Notes under the pieces: model-generated
Database searches by the model: none
What the model saw: only the letters and a program-made list of their open reading frames with translations
What the model was told of the DNA's origin: nothing
Shown here: positions 1-10,278 of the stretch, one piece after another
Layout of the letters: every line of letters begins with the position of its first letter
Position numbering within the stretch: the first letter of the stretch is position 1
Source of the DNA: Hymenobacter sp. PAMC 26628
Lineage (GTDB): Bacteria > Bacteroidota > Bacteroidia > Cytophagales > Hymenobacteraceae
Direction: 5' to 3'
Assembly: GCF_001562275.1 (NCBI RefSeq)
Contig: NZ_CP014304.1
Coordinates: forward strand, 1,364,001-1,428,000
Length of the DNA stretch: 64,000 nt
Position numbers and translations under genes: made by a program

Positions 1-336
1 AAAGAGAACAAGTATTTGGCCCAGGTTTTCCAGGCTTTGCGCATCGAGGTGAACCAGGAAATGGACGCTTTGCAGGAAATGCTGCTGCAAACGGCCGAGG
101 TGCTGCGCCCCGGCGGCCGGCTGGTGGTGCTCAGCTACCACTCGCTGGAAGACCGGCTGGCCAAGAATTTTATTGGCAAGGGGAAGTTTTTTGGGGAGGT
201 AGAAAAGGACTTTTTCGGCCACGAAACCAAGCCGTTCACCGCCCTCAACCGCCGTCCCGAGGAGGCCTCGGCCGAGGAAGTGGCCCTGAACAGCCGCGCC
301 CGCAGTGCTAAATTGCGGGTTGCAGTGCGAAATTAA
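1..336 (+). CDS. rsmH: 16S rRNA m4C1402 methyltransferase RsmH, C-terminal part (5' end outside window)
   Basis: The frame is open from the first base of the window to the TAA at 334-336, giving the last 111 residues. RsmH is the SAM-dependent enzyme that N4-methylates C1402 of 16S rRNA. The C-terminal hallmarks are visible: a [10 protein letters not shown] stretch (about residues 42-51 of the fragment) and the terminal basic RSAKLRVA motif. It is first in this window of the dcw cluster and is followed by ftsL after about 135 bp, the usual order. The start, and the mraZ gene usually found upstream, are outside the window. Confidence 0.95.
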   Translation, partial: KENKYLAQVFQALRIEVNQEMDALQEMLLQTAEVLRPGGRLVVLSYHSLEDRLAKNFIGKGKFFGEVEKDFFGHETKPFTALNRRPEEASAEEVALNSRARSAKLRVAVRN

Positions 337-470
337 GTAGAAGAAGCAGCGTTGTTGGGAGGAGGTATTTTAGCGTAAACAATTTTTAATCAATAAGTTG
401 AGTTTAGTAGGTGGCTGTTGCGGGGTGTTGCCCGGCGGGCCGCCTTGTCCTTTCGCCTTTCCGCCACCGC

Positions 471-1346
471 ATGGCTGCCAATACTTATAAACCTACCGAA
501 GCGCCGCGCCGCGCCAACGTGCCCCGGGCCCCCGAGCCGGCGCCCGGGCCCCCGCCTGCGCCGGCCGCCGTTGCGCCGGAGCCCGTGGTGGAGGCCCCGC
601 GCCCGCGCGCGGCGGCTCCCGAGCGCCCCGCCCCACCGCCCCGCCCGCCGCGCGTGCCCCGCACGTGGAGCTTGTTTTCGGTCTTTGACCGGATGACGAG
701 CGTGGACGGGCTCTTCCGCGAGGGCTTGCCGGTGCGCTACCTGCCGCACCTACTGTTCGTGATGTTCCTCACGCTGCTCTACATTGGCAACACGCACTAC
801 GGCAACCGCATGAGCCGCAACATCCAGCGCCTCAAGCAGGAAACTGAGGACTTGCGCGCTGACTACACCACGCTGAAATCGGACTACATGGAGGCCAGTA
901 AGCAGAGCGAGGTGGCCCGCAAAGTAGCGGCCTTCGGGCTGGTCGAAAGCTCGTCGCCGCCCTTCCGCATCCAGGTACCGGCCGGCCACCTCGATGCTGC
1001 GGCGCTGGAACTCATGCCCGTGCTGACGGCCGACACGCTGGCGGCCCGTGCGGGCCGCGATTCGCTGGCGGCCCAGCGGGCCGACGCTTTGGCTGGCCGC
1101 CGCCGCTACGCCAGCTCGGGCACCGAAGGCGAACCCGAAATCGCCGCCGCTATCCCCGAAGACTCGCTGGCCGCCGCGACGCCCGCACCAGTGCGCCGGG
1201 CCCCTAAGTTGCTGATGAAGAAGACCAAGGCCAAAACAGCCCGTAAGCCCGACGATAATAAATTAGTTAAAAAAAGTACAAAGAGTACAACCGAGCACAA
1301 GAAGCAAGCTGCTCGTACCCAACTCACTACCTCCCACCGTCGATGA
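471..1346 (+). CDS. ftsL: FtsL-like cell division protein with proline-rich N-terminus and basic C-terminal tail
   Basis: 291 residues from the ATG at 471; a GTG at 411 in the same frame would add 20 residues but makes a poorer start. It is identified by position between rsmH and ftsI and by architecture: one membrane segment (about residues 91-107) followed by a short coiled coil (about 114-150), as in the Bacteroidetes FtsL family that bridges FtsQ and FtsI/FtsW. Two things are unusual for so small a protein: a Pro/Ala-rich cytoplasmic N-terminus (about 10-62) and a Lys-rich tail of about 45 residues. Its TGA overlaps the ftsI ATG (ATGA, 1343-1346), implying translational coupling. The assignment rests on context and topology; FtsL sequence conservation is low. 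Confidence 0.8.
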   Translation: MAANTYKPTEAPRRANVPRAPEPAPGPPPAPAAVAPEPVVEAPRPRAAAPERPAPPPRPPRVPRTWSLFSVFDRMTSVDGLFREGLPVRYLPHLLFVMFLTLLYIGNTHYGNRMSRNIQRLKQETEDLRADYTTLKSDYMEASKQSEVARKVAAFGLVESSSPPFRIQVPAGHLDAAALELMPVLTADTLAARAGRDSLAAQRADALAGRRRYASSGTEGEPEIAAAIPEDSLAAATPAPVRRAPKLLMKKTKAKTARKPDDNKLVKKSTKSTTEHKKQAARTQLTTSHRR

Positions 1347-3781
1347 AAGGCAGCGTTAAAAAGTCGATTGTGACGCGGGTGCGGCTGGCCTTTTTGGGGG
1401 TGGCCGTCTTCTCGGGCCTCATCTTGTGGAAGGCCACGCGCATCCAGTTTCAGGAGGGCGCCAAGTGGCGGGCCCTGGAGCAGGAGCGGCGCATCAGCTA
1501 CCAGCCGGTACCGGCTACGCGGGGCAATATCTTCTCCGACAACGAGAGCATTATGGCTACCTCGCTGCCCTTCTACCGAGTGGCCTGGGATCCAGCCGTG
1601 GTGGAAGAAGCTGTGTTTCAGGCCGGGGTCGATTCATTAGCCTGGCAGCTGTCGCACTTCTTCGGCGACCGCACCAAGCAGGAGTACAAGCAGCGCCTCA
1701 CCAACGCCCGCCGCGCCAAGGAACCGGCCCTGCGCTACATCCGCCTGAACTCGCGCCAAATCAACTTTCAAGAGAAAAAGCTACTGGCCCAGTGGCCCAT
1801 TTTCCGGGCGAAGCGCAACCGCGGCGGCGCCATTTTCGAGAAGGTGGACAAGCGGTTCCGGCCGTTTGGGGGCCTGGCGCAGCGCACGGTGGGCTTCGTG
1901 AACGAGCAGCAGCACGGCGCGGGCCTGGAGTTCACCTTCGGGCCCAGCCTGGCGGGTAAGGCCGGCGAGGCGCTGTTTGAGCGCGTACCGGGCGGCGTGA
2001 AACCGCTCTACGACGGCACCGAAATTAAGCCACAGCCGGGCTACGACATTAAAACCACGCTCGACATCAACTTGCAGGACGTGGCTGAAAACGCCCTCTA
2101 CAAGTCGCTGGTGGACAACAACGCCCAGTACGGCTGCGTGATTCTGATGGAAGTGGCAACTGGTGAAATAAAGGCTGTGGCCAACCTGGGCCGCGCCGCC
2201 GACGACACCTATAAGGAAGACTACAACTATGCCTTCGCCGACCAGGGCCGCACCGAGCCGGGCTCGACGTTCAAGCTGGCCTCGATGATGGCGTTGATGG
2301 AGGCGTTTCCCGACATTACCCTCGACGACGTGGTGGACACGGGCCCCGGCCGCATGGCCATTGGCGGGGCCGTGAAGACCGACTCGCACCCCAACGGCCG
2401 CATCACGGTGCAGCAGGTGTTTGAGAAGTCAAGCAACATTGGGGTGGCGCGGCTGGTGCAGGAGCACTTCGCCGCCAACCCCACGCAGTACACCAACTAC
2501 CTCAAGAAATTCGGGCTCGACAAGCCACTGGGCTTCCAGATGAACGGCGAGGCGCTGCCCTACGTGAAGGACCCCACCGACCGCAGTTGGAGCCGCACCT
2601 CGCTCTCAACCATGAGCATCGGCTACGAACTGAAGCTGGCCCCGCTGCAAACGCTGGCCTTCTACAACGCCGTGGCCAACAACGGCACGAAGGTGGCCCC
2701 CATGATTGTCAAGCAAATCAAGCAGGCCGACCAGGTGGTGCAGGAATTTGCGCCGCGGGTGCTGATCCCAAAAATTTGCTCCGACAACACGCTGCGCAAG
2801 CTGAAAGCCATGCTGGAAGGCGTGGTGGCCGAGGGCACCGCCAGCCGGATTCGGCCCAAGGACTACACCATCGCCGGCAAAACAGGTACGGCCTGGAAAT
2901 TTAAAAACGGCCACTACACCAAAACGTACTCGACTAGCTTTTGCGGCTACTTCCCGGCTGACAAGCCCAAGTACAGCTGCATCGTGGTGATTGACTCGCC
3001 CAGCCGCGGCCGCGTGTACGGTGGCGACGTGGCCGCCCCGGTGTTCCGCGAAGTGGCCGATAAGTGCATGGCCCGCGACCTGCTCAGCCAGCGCCCGCTG
3101 CTGGCCAAGGCCCGCTTGAACAAGAGCCGTGTGCCGCTGGTGCGCGCCGGTATGCAAGACGAGTTGGCCCTAGTCTGCCAGAAGCTGGGCCTAGCCGGCA
3201 ACACCCAGGCTACCGGCGGCGAGGAGTGGGTGCGGGGCGCATCTGATACAGCATTCCACGCCCGCACCGTAGCCTTGGTGGTGAACCCCGTGCGCGCCGG
3301 CCGCGTGCCCAACGCCCGGGGCCTGAGCCTGCGCGACGCGCTGTTTCTGCTCGAAAACCGGGGCCTGCACGTGCGGGCCCTGGGCACGGGCCGCGTCCGC
3401 GAGCAGAGCTTGGCCGCTGGGGCCCCCTACAAGCGCGGCGACGCCATCAACCTCACGTTGGTAGAGACAGGGCCCCGCGACGACGCTCCCCGCGCCTTGC
3501 CCGCGCCCGAGCACACCGACCTGGCAGAAAACAAGCTCCTGACCCCCGCCGACCCCGAACCGATAGCCGCCAAGGTTTTGCCCAGCAAAGTCAAAGCCGT
3601 AGCTCCCAAAGTGGACGCCGCCAAGCCCAAGGCGGAGGCAAAAGCCAAGGTGGAAACTAAGACCAAGGCGGAAGCAAAAGCCAAGGCTGATAAATCTAAG
3701 ACGAAGTCCGACCTAAAAGCCAAGCCCCCCAAAACCCGCCTGGCCGCCGACAAACTCCGCAAATCGGCGCGCAACGCTTAA
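1343..3781 (+). CDS. ftsI: Division-specific peptidoglycan transpeptidase FtsI (PBP) with C-terminal PASTA domain
   Basis: 812 residues. One N-terminal membrane anchor (about 14-30), a PBP dimerisation domain (about 50-220) and a transpeptidase domain carrying all three active-site motifs: STFK (S308-K311), SSN (363-365) and KTGT (513-516). A PASTA-like domain follows (about 645-712), then an 80-100 residue Lys/Ala-rich tail built of AKA/KTK-type repeats that reaches the stop. The enzyme cross-links septal peptidoglycan together with FtsW (encoded downstream). It is translationally coupled to ftsL. The basic tail is not part of the usual FtsI fold and echoes the basic tail of FtsL. Confidence 0.95.
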   Translation: MKGSVKKSIVTRVRLAFLGVAVFSGLILWKATRIQFQEGAKWRALEQERRISYQPVPATRGNIFSDNESIMATSLPFYRVAWDPAVVEEAVFQAGVDSLAWQLSHFFGDRTKQEYKQRLTNARRAKEPALRYIRLNSRQINFQEKKLLAQWPIFRAKRNRGGAIFEKVDKRFRPFGGLAQRTVGFVNEQQHGAGLEFTFGPSLAGKAGEALFERVPGGVKPLYDGTEIKPQPGYDIKTTLDINLQDVAENALYKSLVDNNAQYGCVILMEVATGEIKAVANLGRAADDTYKEDYNYAFADQGRTEPGSTFKLASMMALMEAFPDITLDDVVDTGPGRMAIGGAVKTDSHPNGRITVQQVFEKSSNIGVARLVQEHFAANPTQYTNYLKKFGLDKPLGFQMNGEALPYVKDPTDRSWSRTSLSTMSIGYELKLAPLQTLAFYNAVANNGTKVAPMIVKQIKQADQVVQEFAPRVLIPKICSDNTLRKLKAMLEGVVAEGTASRIRPKDYTIAGKTGTAWKFKNGHYTKTYSTSFCGYFPADKPKYSCIVVIDSPSRGRVYGGDVAAPVFREVADKCMARDLLSQRPLLAKARLNKSRVPLVRAGMQDELALVCQKLGLAGNTQATGGEEWVRGASDTAFHARTVALVVNPVRAGRVPNARGLSLRDALFLLENRGLHVRALGTGRVREQSLAAGAPYKRGDAINLTLVETGPRDDAPRALPAPEHTDLAENKLLTPADPEPIAAKVLPSKVKAVAPKVDAAKPKAEAKAKVETKTKAEAKAKADKSKTKSDLKAKPPKTRLAADKLRKSARNA

Positions 3782-3817
3782 CCTGTTTTCTCGCCTCCGA
3801 AGCCCCGCCCCGCGGTT

Positions 3818-5296
3818 TTGCCCTTGATTTCTCTCCCACTCTTTTCCTTGCTCGCCGACGTGGCCGTGCTCCAGCAGCAGGGGCCCCCCGACGGGGCCAT
3901 CACCGGCCTCACCCTCGACTCGCGGGAGGCGGGCCCCGGGGTGGCGTTTTGCGCCCTGCGCGGCACGGCTACTGACGGCCACAAGTTCATCGAAACCGCC
4001 GTGGCCCAGGGCGCGGCGGCCGTCATTTGCGAGGAGCTGCCGGCCGTGCTGCGCCCCGGCACCACCTACGTGCAGGTAGCCGACAGCGCCGGGGCCCTGG
4101 GCCTGGTGGCGGCAGCGTTTCATGGCCACCCATCGCGCCGGCTCAAGCTGATTGGCGTGACGGGCACCAACGGCAAAACTACCTGCGCCACGCTGCTGCA
4201 CAAGCTGCTGCGCGAACTGGGCTACCACGCCGGCCTGCTGAGCACGGTGCAGAACCAGATCGACGAAACTGTTATTCCCGCCACCCACACCACGCCCGAC
4301 GCCATTCGGCTGAACGCGCTGCTGGCCCGCATGGTGGCCGCCGGCTGCACCCACGCTTGTATGGAGGTGAGCAGCCACGCCGTGGTCCAGCACCGCGTGA
4401 CGGGCCTGCGCTTCGCGGGCGGCATTTTTACCAACCTCACCCACGACCACCTCGACTACCACGGCACGTTCGACAACTACCTGAAAGCCAAGAAGGGCTT
4501 CTTCGACGCGCTGCCCAAAACCGCCTTTGCCCTCACCAACGCCGACGACAAGCGGGGCCCCGTGATGCTGCAAAACACCGCCGCCCGCCGCGAAACCTAC
4601 TCGCTGCGCGGGGCGGCCACGTTCCGGGCCCGCCTCATTGCCAACGAAGTGCACGGCCTGTTCCTGGAAATTGACGGCCGCGAGGTGCAATTCCGCCTCA
4701 TCGGCGTATTCAACGCCTACAACTTGCTGGCCGTGTACGGGGCCGCCGTGCTGCTGGGCGAAGACCCGACGGAGGTGCTCACCATTCTTTCGGGCCTGAA
4801 CACGGCCCCTGGCCGCTTCGAGCCGGTGGTGTCGGCGCGCCAGCGTATCACGGCCGTGGTAGACTACGCCCACACGCCCGACGCGCTGGAAAATGTGCTC
4901 CAAACCCTGCACCAAATCCGCCGGCCCGAGCAGCGCATCATTACGGTAGTGGGCTGCGGCGGCAACCGCGACGCCGCCAAGCGCCCCGTAATGGCCGCCC
5001 TCGCCGCCCGCCTGTCCGACCAAGTGGTGTTCACCTCCGACAACCCGCGCTTCGAGGACCCGCTCGAAATACTGGCCCAGATGCAAGCCGGCGTGCTGGC
5101 GCCCGACGCGGCCCGCGTGCGCACCCTGCCCGACCGCCGCGCCGCCATCGAGGCTGCCCTGGCGTGGGCGGGGCCCCACGACATTGTGCTGGTGGCCGGC
5201 AAGGGCCACGAAAACTACCAGGACGTGCAGGGCGTGAAAACCCACTTCGACGACAAGGAAGTCCTGCTCGAATTATTTGAAACTTTGAACAAGTAA
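3818..5296 (+). CDS. murE: UDP-MurNAc-tripeptide synthetase MurE (meso-diaminopimelate type)
   Basis: 492 residues from a TTG at 3818; another TTG at 3824 is possible and there is no nearby ATG. Mur ligase fold: P-loop GTNGKT at 116-121 for ATP, the central catalytic region (TH...EVSSHA), and the DNPR motif within SDNPRFEDP near residue 406, which in this family marks meso-diaminopimelate rather than lysine as the amino acid added. It acts in the cytoplasm on UDP-MurNAc-L-Ala-D-Glu. It sits between ftsI and mraY, as in most dcw clusters; murF is not present in this window. Confidence 0.95.
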   Translation: MPLISLPLFSLLADVAVLQQQGPPDGAITGLTLDSREAGPGVAFCALRGTATDGHKFIETAVAQGAAAVICEELPAVLRPGTTYVQVADSAGALGLVAAAFHGHPSRRLKLIGVTGTNGKTTCATLLHKLLRELGYHAGLLSTVQNQIDETVIPATHTTPDAIRLNALLARMVAAGCTHACMEVSSHAVVQHRVTGLRFAGGIFTNLTHDHLDYHGTFDNYLKAKKGFFDALPKTAFALTNADDKRGPVMLQNTAARRETYSLRGAATFRARLIANEVHGLFLEIDGREVQFRLIGVFNAYNLLAVYGAAVLLGEDPTEVLTILSGLNTAPGRFEPVVSARQRITAVVDYAHTPDALENVLQTLHQIRRPEQRIITVVGCGGNRDAAKRPVMAALAARLSDQVVFTSDNPRFEDPLEILAQMQAGVLAPDAARVRTLPDRRAAIEAALAWAGPHDIVLVAGKGHENYQDVQGVKTHFDDKEVLLELFETLNK

Positions 5297-5333
5297 AGCC
5301 GGGGGCCCCGCCCCGCTTTATTCGCCGTTGCCC

Positions 5334-6554
5334 ATGCTCTATTATTTCTTCCGCTACCTCCACGAACATTTTCACGTGCCCGGCACCGGGGTGTTTCAGT
5401 ACACTACGTTCCGGGCCGGCCTGGCGGTGGTAATTTCGCTACTCATTGCCCAGCTGTTCGGTGGCCGCCTCATCCGCTTACTCCAGAAAAAACAGGTGGG
5501 CGAAAGCATCCGCGACCTGGGCCTGCAGGGCCAGAACGAGAAAAAAGGTACCCCTACAATGGGTGGCCTCATCATTTTGCTGGCCATTCTGGTGCCGGTG
5601 CTGCTGCTGGCCCGATTGCGCAATATCTACATCATCCTGATGATTCTGAGCACGGTGTGGCTCGGCCTGATTGGCTTTCTGGACGACTACATCAAGGTGT
5701 TTCGCAAGAACAAGGAGGGCCTGAGTGGGCGATTCAAAGTGCTGGGTCAGGTGGGGCTGGGCCTTACGGTGGGCTGGGTGCTGTTTTTCTCGAACGAGGT
5801 GACCGTGCGCCAGTACTTGCTGCCCAACGGGGCCCTATCGGCCGTCGATGCCAGCAAGGTGTACCACGACGTGCACCTGATGATTACCACCGTGCCATTC
5901 ATGAAGAATAACGAGCTGAACTACGGCGACTTGTTCGCCACGGCGGGTACGTTTTTCAATGGGCTGTACGCCATCTTCTACATCCCAATTGTCATTTTCC
6001 TGATCACCGCCGTCAGCAACGGCGCCAACATCACTGACGGGCTCGACGGGCTGGCGGCGGGCACCTCGGCCATCATCGGCATCACGCTGGCCATTTTCGC
6101 CTTCGTGAGCGGCAACGCCTTGCTGGCGGATTACCTGGACGTGATGTTCATCCCGGACTCGGGCGAGCTGGTCATTTTCTGCACCGCGTTCGTGGGGGCC
6201 TGCATCGGGTTTTTGTGGTACAATTCGTACCCGGCGCAGGTGTTCATGGGCGACACCGGCTCGTTGGCCCTGGGCGGCATCATCGCCGTGCTGGCCCTCA
6301 TTGTGCGCAAAGAATTGCTGATTCCCGTGCTCTGCGGCGTGTTTCTGATTGAAAACCTGTCGGTTATCCTCCAGGTGAGCTACTTCAAATACACCAAGCG
6401 CAAGTACGGCGAAGGGCGCCGCATCCTGCGCATGTCGCCGCTGCACCACCACTACCAGAAGCTGGGCTACCACGAATCCAAAATCGTGTCGCGGTTTTGG
6501 ATTGTGGGCATCATGCTGGCCGTCATTACGTTGGTAACCCTTAAGCTGCGTTAA
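5334..6554 (+). CDS. mraY: Phospho-N-acetylmuramoyl-pentapeptide transferase MraY
   Basis: 406 residues from the ATG at 5334 (a TTG two codons upstream is less likely). It is a polytopic inner-membrane enzyme that transfers phospho-MurNAc-pentapeptide to undecaprenyl phosphate to give lipid I. Visible landmarks are about ten membrane segments, the Asp-rich FLDDYIKV segment, the [10 protein letters not shown] motif and the C-terminal [11 protein letters not shown] motif with the family's His triad. The extended soluble insertion around residues 160-200 is a common Bacteroidetes feature. It lies 37 bp after murE and 2 bp before murD. Confidence 0.96.
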   Translation: MLYYFFRYLHEHFHVPGTGVFQYTTFRAGLAVVISLLIAQLFGGRLIRLLQKKQVGESIRDLGLQGQNEKKGTPTMGGLIILLAILVPVLLLARLRNIYIILMILSTVWLGLIGFLDDYIKVFRKNKEGLSGRFKVLGQVGLGLTVGWVLFFSNEVTVRQYLLPNGALSAVDASKVYHDVHLMITTVPFMKNNELNYGDLFATAGTFFNGLYAIFYIPIVIFLITAVSNGANITDGLDGLAAGTSAIIGITLAIFAFVSGNALLADYLDVMFIPDSGELVIFCTAFVGACIGFLWYNSYPAQVFMGDTGSLALGGIIAVLALIVRKELLIPVLCGVFLIENLSVILQVSYFKYTKRKYGEGRRILRMSPLHHHYQKLGYHESKIVSRFWIVGIMLAVITLVTLKLR

Positions 6555-6556
6555 GC

Positions 6557-7915
6557 ATGAACATTGTCATCCTCGGCGCGGCCGAAAGTGGGGTAGGGGC
6601 GGCACTGCTGGCGCAGGCCAAAGGCCACGCCGTGTTCGTGTCCGACCGGGGCCCCATCGAGCCCCGCTATAAGGAAAAGCTGGTGCAGACAGGCATTGAG
6701 TTCGAGGAAAACCAGCACTCGCTGGACCGAATTCTGGCCGCCGATGAGGTCGTCAAGAGCCCCGGTATTCCCGAAAAAGCGGCGGTCGTGGGGGCCCTGC
6801 GCGAAAAGAAAATCCAAATCTCCTCGGAAATCGAATTCGCCAGCCGCCACACCAAGGCGCGGTTTATCGCCATCACCGGCACCAACGGCAAAACCACCAC
6901 CACGCTGCTCACCCACCACTTGCTGAAGGAAGCGGGCTTCAACGTGGGCTTGGCGGGCAACATCGGCCATTCGCTGGCCGAGCTGGTCATCGAGGACAAG
7001 TTTGAGTATTACGTGCTGGAGCTGAGCAGCTTCCAGCTCGACGACATCCATGATTTTCACCCCTGGATTGCACTGCTGCTCAACATCAGCCCCGACCACC
7101 TCGACCGCTACGAGTACTCGCTTCAGAAGTACGCCGAGGCCAAAATGCGCATCGCCGAGAACCTGGTCACCGACGATTACCTCATCTACAACGCAGACGA
7201 CGAGCACACCGGGCGCTTCCTGCCCACGGCGTTCATGCGCTGCTTCGTGCTGCCGTTCAGCCTGCACCACCGGCCCGATTACCACCTGGCCGGCTACTAC
7301 GAAAACGAGGCCACGCTGCGCGTGCACCTGCCCATCGAAGACCGCCACCCCGACGAGGTGAGCATCGCCAACTCGCCGCTCATCGGCCAGCACAACCGCC
7401 AGAACCTGGCCGCCGCCATCCTGGCTGCGCGCATCGTCGGGGCCTCGCCCGAGCAAATCGAAGGGGCCCTGGGTACCTTCCAAAACGCCGACCACCGCCT
7501 CCAACTGGTGGCCGAAATTGGCGGCGTGCAGTTCATCGACGACAGCAAGGCCACCAACGTAGAGGCCGCTTGGTACGCCCTGGACGGCCTCAAAAAGCGC
7601 ATCGTCTGGATTGCCGGCGGCACCGACAAGGGCAACGACTACGCCTCGCTGCAACCGCTGGCCCGCCAGAAAGTAGGGGCCCTGGTGTGCCTGGGCCTGG
7701 ACAATGCCAAGCTGCGCGCCGCGTTTGAGCACGAGGTGCCGCACGTGGAAGAAACCCGGAGCATGGCCGACGCCGTGCGCCGCGCTGGGGCCCTGGCGCA
7801 ACCCGGCGACGTGGTGCTGCTCTCGCCCTGCTGCGCCAGCTTCGATTTATTCAAGAACTACGAAGACCGGGGCCGGCAGTTTGCCGCCGCCGTGCATGAA
7901 CTGGCCCTTAACTAA
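6557..7915 (+). CDS. murD: UDP-MurNAc-L-alanine--D-glutamate ligase MurD
   Basis: 452 residues, ATG at 6557 only two bases after the mraY stop. Mur ligase fold with an N-terminal Rossmann region, P-loop GTNGKT at 108-113, the central NISPDHLDRY motif and a C-terminal domain with DDSKATN, which in MurD holds the ADP/glutamate site. It adds D-Glu to UDP-MurNAc-L-Ala in the cytoplasm. Length and gene position are standard. Confidence 0.96.
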   Translation: MNIVILGAAESGVGAALLAQAKGHAVFVSDRGPIEPRYKEKLVQTGIEFEENQHSLDRILAADEVVKSPGIPEKAAVVGALREKKIQISSEIEFASRHTKARFIAITGTNGKTTTTLLTHHLLKEAGFNVGLAGNIGHSLAELVIEDKFEYYVLELSSFQLDDIHDFHPWIALLLNISPDHLDRYEYSLQKYAEAKMRIAENLVTDDYLIYNADDEHTGRFLPTAFMRCFVLPFSLHHRPDYHLAGYYENEATLRVHLPIEDRHPDEVSIANSPLIGQHNRQNLAAAILAARIVGASPEQIEGALGTFQNADHRLQLVAEIGGVQFIDDSKATNVEAAWYALDGLKKRIVWIAGGTDKGNDYASLQPLARQKVGALVCLGLDNAKLRAAFEHEVPHVEETRSMADAVRRAGALAQPGDVVLLSPCCASFDLFKNYEDRGRQFAAAVHELALN

Positions 7916-7923
7916 TCAACCCC

Positions 7924-9126
7924 ATGGAAACCACTTTCCGCCCCAACTGGCTCCAGCGCAACCTCAAGGGGGACCCCATTTTGTGGGCTATTGTGCTTAT
8001 TTTCTCCGTCATCAGCATCGCCGTGGTGTACTCGGCCACCGGCACGCTGGCCTACCGCAATGAGCTGCGCGGCCGGCCCGGCTCGGCAGAAATGATTGTG
8101 CTCAAGCACAGCGGACTCATTTTCATGGGCCTGGCCCTGATGTGGCTGGCGCACCGCGTCGATTACCGGCACTACTCGCGGCTGTCGCTCTACGCGCTGC
8201 TGATTTCGGTGCCGCTGCTGCTGTTCACGTTCTTCGTGGGCGGCACCACCCTCAACGATGCCTCGCGCTGGCTCACCATTCCGGTCATCCACCTCACCTT
8301 CCAGCCGTCCGACTTGGCCAAGCTGGCGCTGATTTCGCACCTGGCCAGCATGCTCAGCCGCCGCCAGCAGCACCTGCACGACTTCAAATCGACGCTGCTG
8401 CCGGTGATGCTGTGGGTGGGCGTCATCTGCGGCCTCATCATCCTGAGTAACGCGTCCACGGCCCTGCTGCTGTTTGCCACCTGCATGCTGCTGATGTTCA
8501 TTGGGCGCGTGCCGCTCAAGCAGATGGCCGTAATGGTGGCCATCGGCGTGGTGCTGGGCGGGGCGGGCCTAGCCGCCGGCCAGCGCCTGGGCACCGTGAT
8601 ATCGCGCGTGTCGAGCTTCTCCGACCCCAACAAGAAAACGCCGTTCCAGCTGGAGCACAGCTACATCGCCATTGCCACCGGCGGCGTGGCCGGCAAGGGC
8701 CCCGGCAAAAGCACCGAGCGCAACATCCTGCCCCACCCGTACTCCGACTTCATTTTTGCCATCATCATTGAGGAATATGGCCTGCTGGGCGGGGCCGTGG
8801 TGCTGCTGCTGTACTTGGCGCTGCTGTACCGGGGCCTAAAAACGGTGATGAACAGCTACGGCGCCTTCGGGGGGCTGCTCTCGGCGGGCCTCAGCTTCAG
8901 CCTGGTGCTGCAAGCGCTGGTGAACATGGGCGTGGCCGTGGGCCTGGGGCCAATCACGGGCCTGCCGCTGCCGCTGCTGAGCATGGGCGGCACCTCCCTG
9001 ATCTTCACCGGTATTAGCATCGGTATCATCCTGGCTGTGAGCCGGGGCGAGCCCGAAATTCGCCCCGTCGTGGGCACCGACCCCGACGCGCCCCGCATAC
9101 CGCGCCAGAACCCGTCGTATGCGTAG
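7924..9126 (+). CDS. ftsW: SEDS-family lipid II polymerase FtsW
   Basis: 400 residues with about ten membrane helices. SEDS landmarks are present: the PSDLAKL segment (about residues 123-129), the long periplasmic loop with HSYIAIATGG (about 243-252), and the C-terminal PLPLLSMGGTS motif. FtsW polymerises lipid II at the septum as partner of FtsI, which is encoded in the same cluster. The ATG at 7924 follows the murD stop by 8 bp. Confidence 0.95.
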   Translation: METTFRPNWLQRNLKGDPILWAIVLIFSVISIAVVYSATGTLAYRNELRGRPGSAEMIVLKHSGLIFMGLALMWLAHRVDYRHYSRLSLYALLISVPLLLFTFFVGGTTLNDASRWLTIPVIHLTFQPSDLAKLALISHLASMLSRRQQHLHDFKSTLLPVMLWVGVICGLIILSNASTALLLFATCMLLMFIGRVPLKQMAVMVAIGVVLGGAGLAAGQRLGTVISRVSSFSDPNKKTPFQLEHSYIAIATGGVAGKGPGKSTERNILPHPYSDFIFAIIIEEYGLLGGAVVLLLYLALLYRGLKTVMNSYGAFGGLLSAGLSFSLVLQALVNMGVAVGLGPITGLPLPLLSMGGTSLIFTGISIGIILAVSRGEPEIRPVVGTDPDAPRIPRQNPSYA

Positions 9127-9144
9127 TTTTTCCCTTGTTTCGGC

Positions 9145-10245
9145 ATGAGCAATCCCTTGCGAATCATTATCAGCGGCGGCGGCACCGGCGGGCACATTTT
9201 CCCGGCGGTGGCCATTGCCAACGAGTTGCGCCGCCGCCACCCCGACGCGGCCATTCTCTTCGTGGGCGCCAACGGCCGCATGGAAATGACGCGCGTGCCC
9301 GAGGCCGGCTACGACATCGTGGGCCTCGACATCAGCGGTCTGCAGCGCCGCCTCACGCCTCAAAACTTGCTGTTTCCGCTGAAGGTATTTCGCTCCGTGC
9401 GCCGAGCCGGCAGGCTCATTGAGGACTTTTTGCCCGACGCCGTGGTGGGCGTGGGCGGCTACGCCTCGGCGCCGGTGCTGCTGGCCGCCGCCAGCCGCGC
9501 CATCCCGTCGCTCATCCAGGAGCAAAATTCCTACGCGGGTCTGGTCAATAAGCTGTTGGGCCGCCGCGTGGGGCGCATTTGCGTGGCCTACGAGGGCATG
9601 GAGAAATTTTTTCCCGTCGACAAAGTGGTGTTCACCGGCAACCCCGTGCGGGCCGAAATCGTGGGCGGCAACCGGGCCGAAGCCCTGGCATTCTTTGGCC
9701 TCGACCCGGCCAAGAAAACGCTGCTCGTGGTGGGCGGCAGCCTGGGGGCCCGCACCCTCAACCTAGCCACGGCCGCGGCGCTACCGCGTCTGCAAGCCGC
9801 CGGCGTGCAACTGCTTTGGCAAACTGGCAAGCTCTACTACCCCGAGGCTAAACAGCAAGCCTTGCCTTACGGTGCCGACGGTCTGTATGCCCACGAGTTC
9901 ATCCGGCGCATGGACTTAGCTTACGCCGCCGCCGATGTGGTGGTGAGCCGCGCCGGGGCACTGTCGGTGAGCGAGTTGACCCTAACGGGCAAGGCTAGCA
10001 TTCTGGTGCCATCGCCCAACGTGGCCGAGGACCACCAAACCAAAAACGCCCTGGCTCTGGTAGGCAAGGGCGCTGCTGTCCTCATCACCGACGACCACGC
10101 CGCCGAGCGCCTCTACGACGAAGCGCTGCGCTTGCTGGCCGACGAGTCCCGCCAGCAACAATTGCAAGCGCGGGTGCGCGAATTGGCCCGGCCAGATGCT
10201 ACCACCGCCATTGTCGATGAGTTGCTGAAATTAATTAAGAAGTAG
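9145..10245 (+). CDS. murG: Lipid II synthase MurG (GlcNAc transferase)
   Basis: 366 residues. GT-B fold; the N-terminal glycine-rich GGGTGGHIFPA motif (about residues 11-21) and GVGGYAS contact lipid I, and the C-terminal half carries the UDP-GlcNAc region with VSRAGALS and PSPNVAEDHQ. It acts at the inner face of the membrane, converting lipid I to lipid II. Its stop codon lies inside a perfect 11-bp AT-rich inverted repeat (10231-10257) that separates it from murC. Confidence 0.96.
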   Translation: MSNPLRIIISGGGTGGHIFPAVAIANELRRRHPDAAILFVGANGRMEMTRVPEAGYDIVGLDISGLQRRLTPQNLLFPLKVFRSVRRAGRLIEDFLPDAVVGVGGYASAPVLLAAASRAIPSLIQEQNSYAGLVNKLLGRRVGRICVAYEGMEKFFPVDKVVFTGNPVRAEIVGGNRAEALAFFGLDPAKKTLLVVGGSLGARTLNLATAAALPRLQAAGVQLLWQTGKLYYPEAKQQALPYGADGLYAHEFIRRMDLAYAAADVVVSRAGALSVSELTLTGKASILVPSPNVAEDHQTKNALALVGKGAAVLITDDHAAERLYDEALRLLADESRQQQLQARVRELARPDATTAIVDELLKLIKK

Positions 10246-10257
10246 TTTCTTAATTAA
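10231..10257 (+). promoter_or_regulatory. AT-rich hairpin spanning the murG stop codon
   Basis: The arms 10231-10241 and 10247-10257 are exact reverse complements (TTAATTAAGAA / TTCTTAATTAA) with a five-base loop that contains the TAG stop of murG. There is no following T-run, so a strong terminator is unlikely. An RNA processing or attenuation hairpin between murG and murC is the likelier reading. The function is inference. Confidence 0.4.
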
Positions 10258-10278
10258 AGACGTAAGGTACTTAACTTA

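Noticed and set aside
3713..5245. Long minus-strand open frame (510 codons) opposite murE
   Set aside because: It is antisense to a clear murE gene; high-GC DNA leaves the opposite strand open. The translation has no motif or sensible composition.
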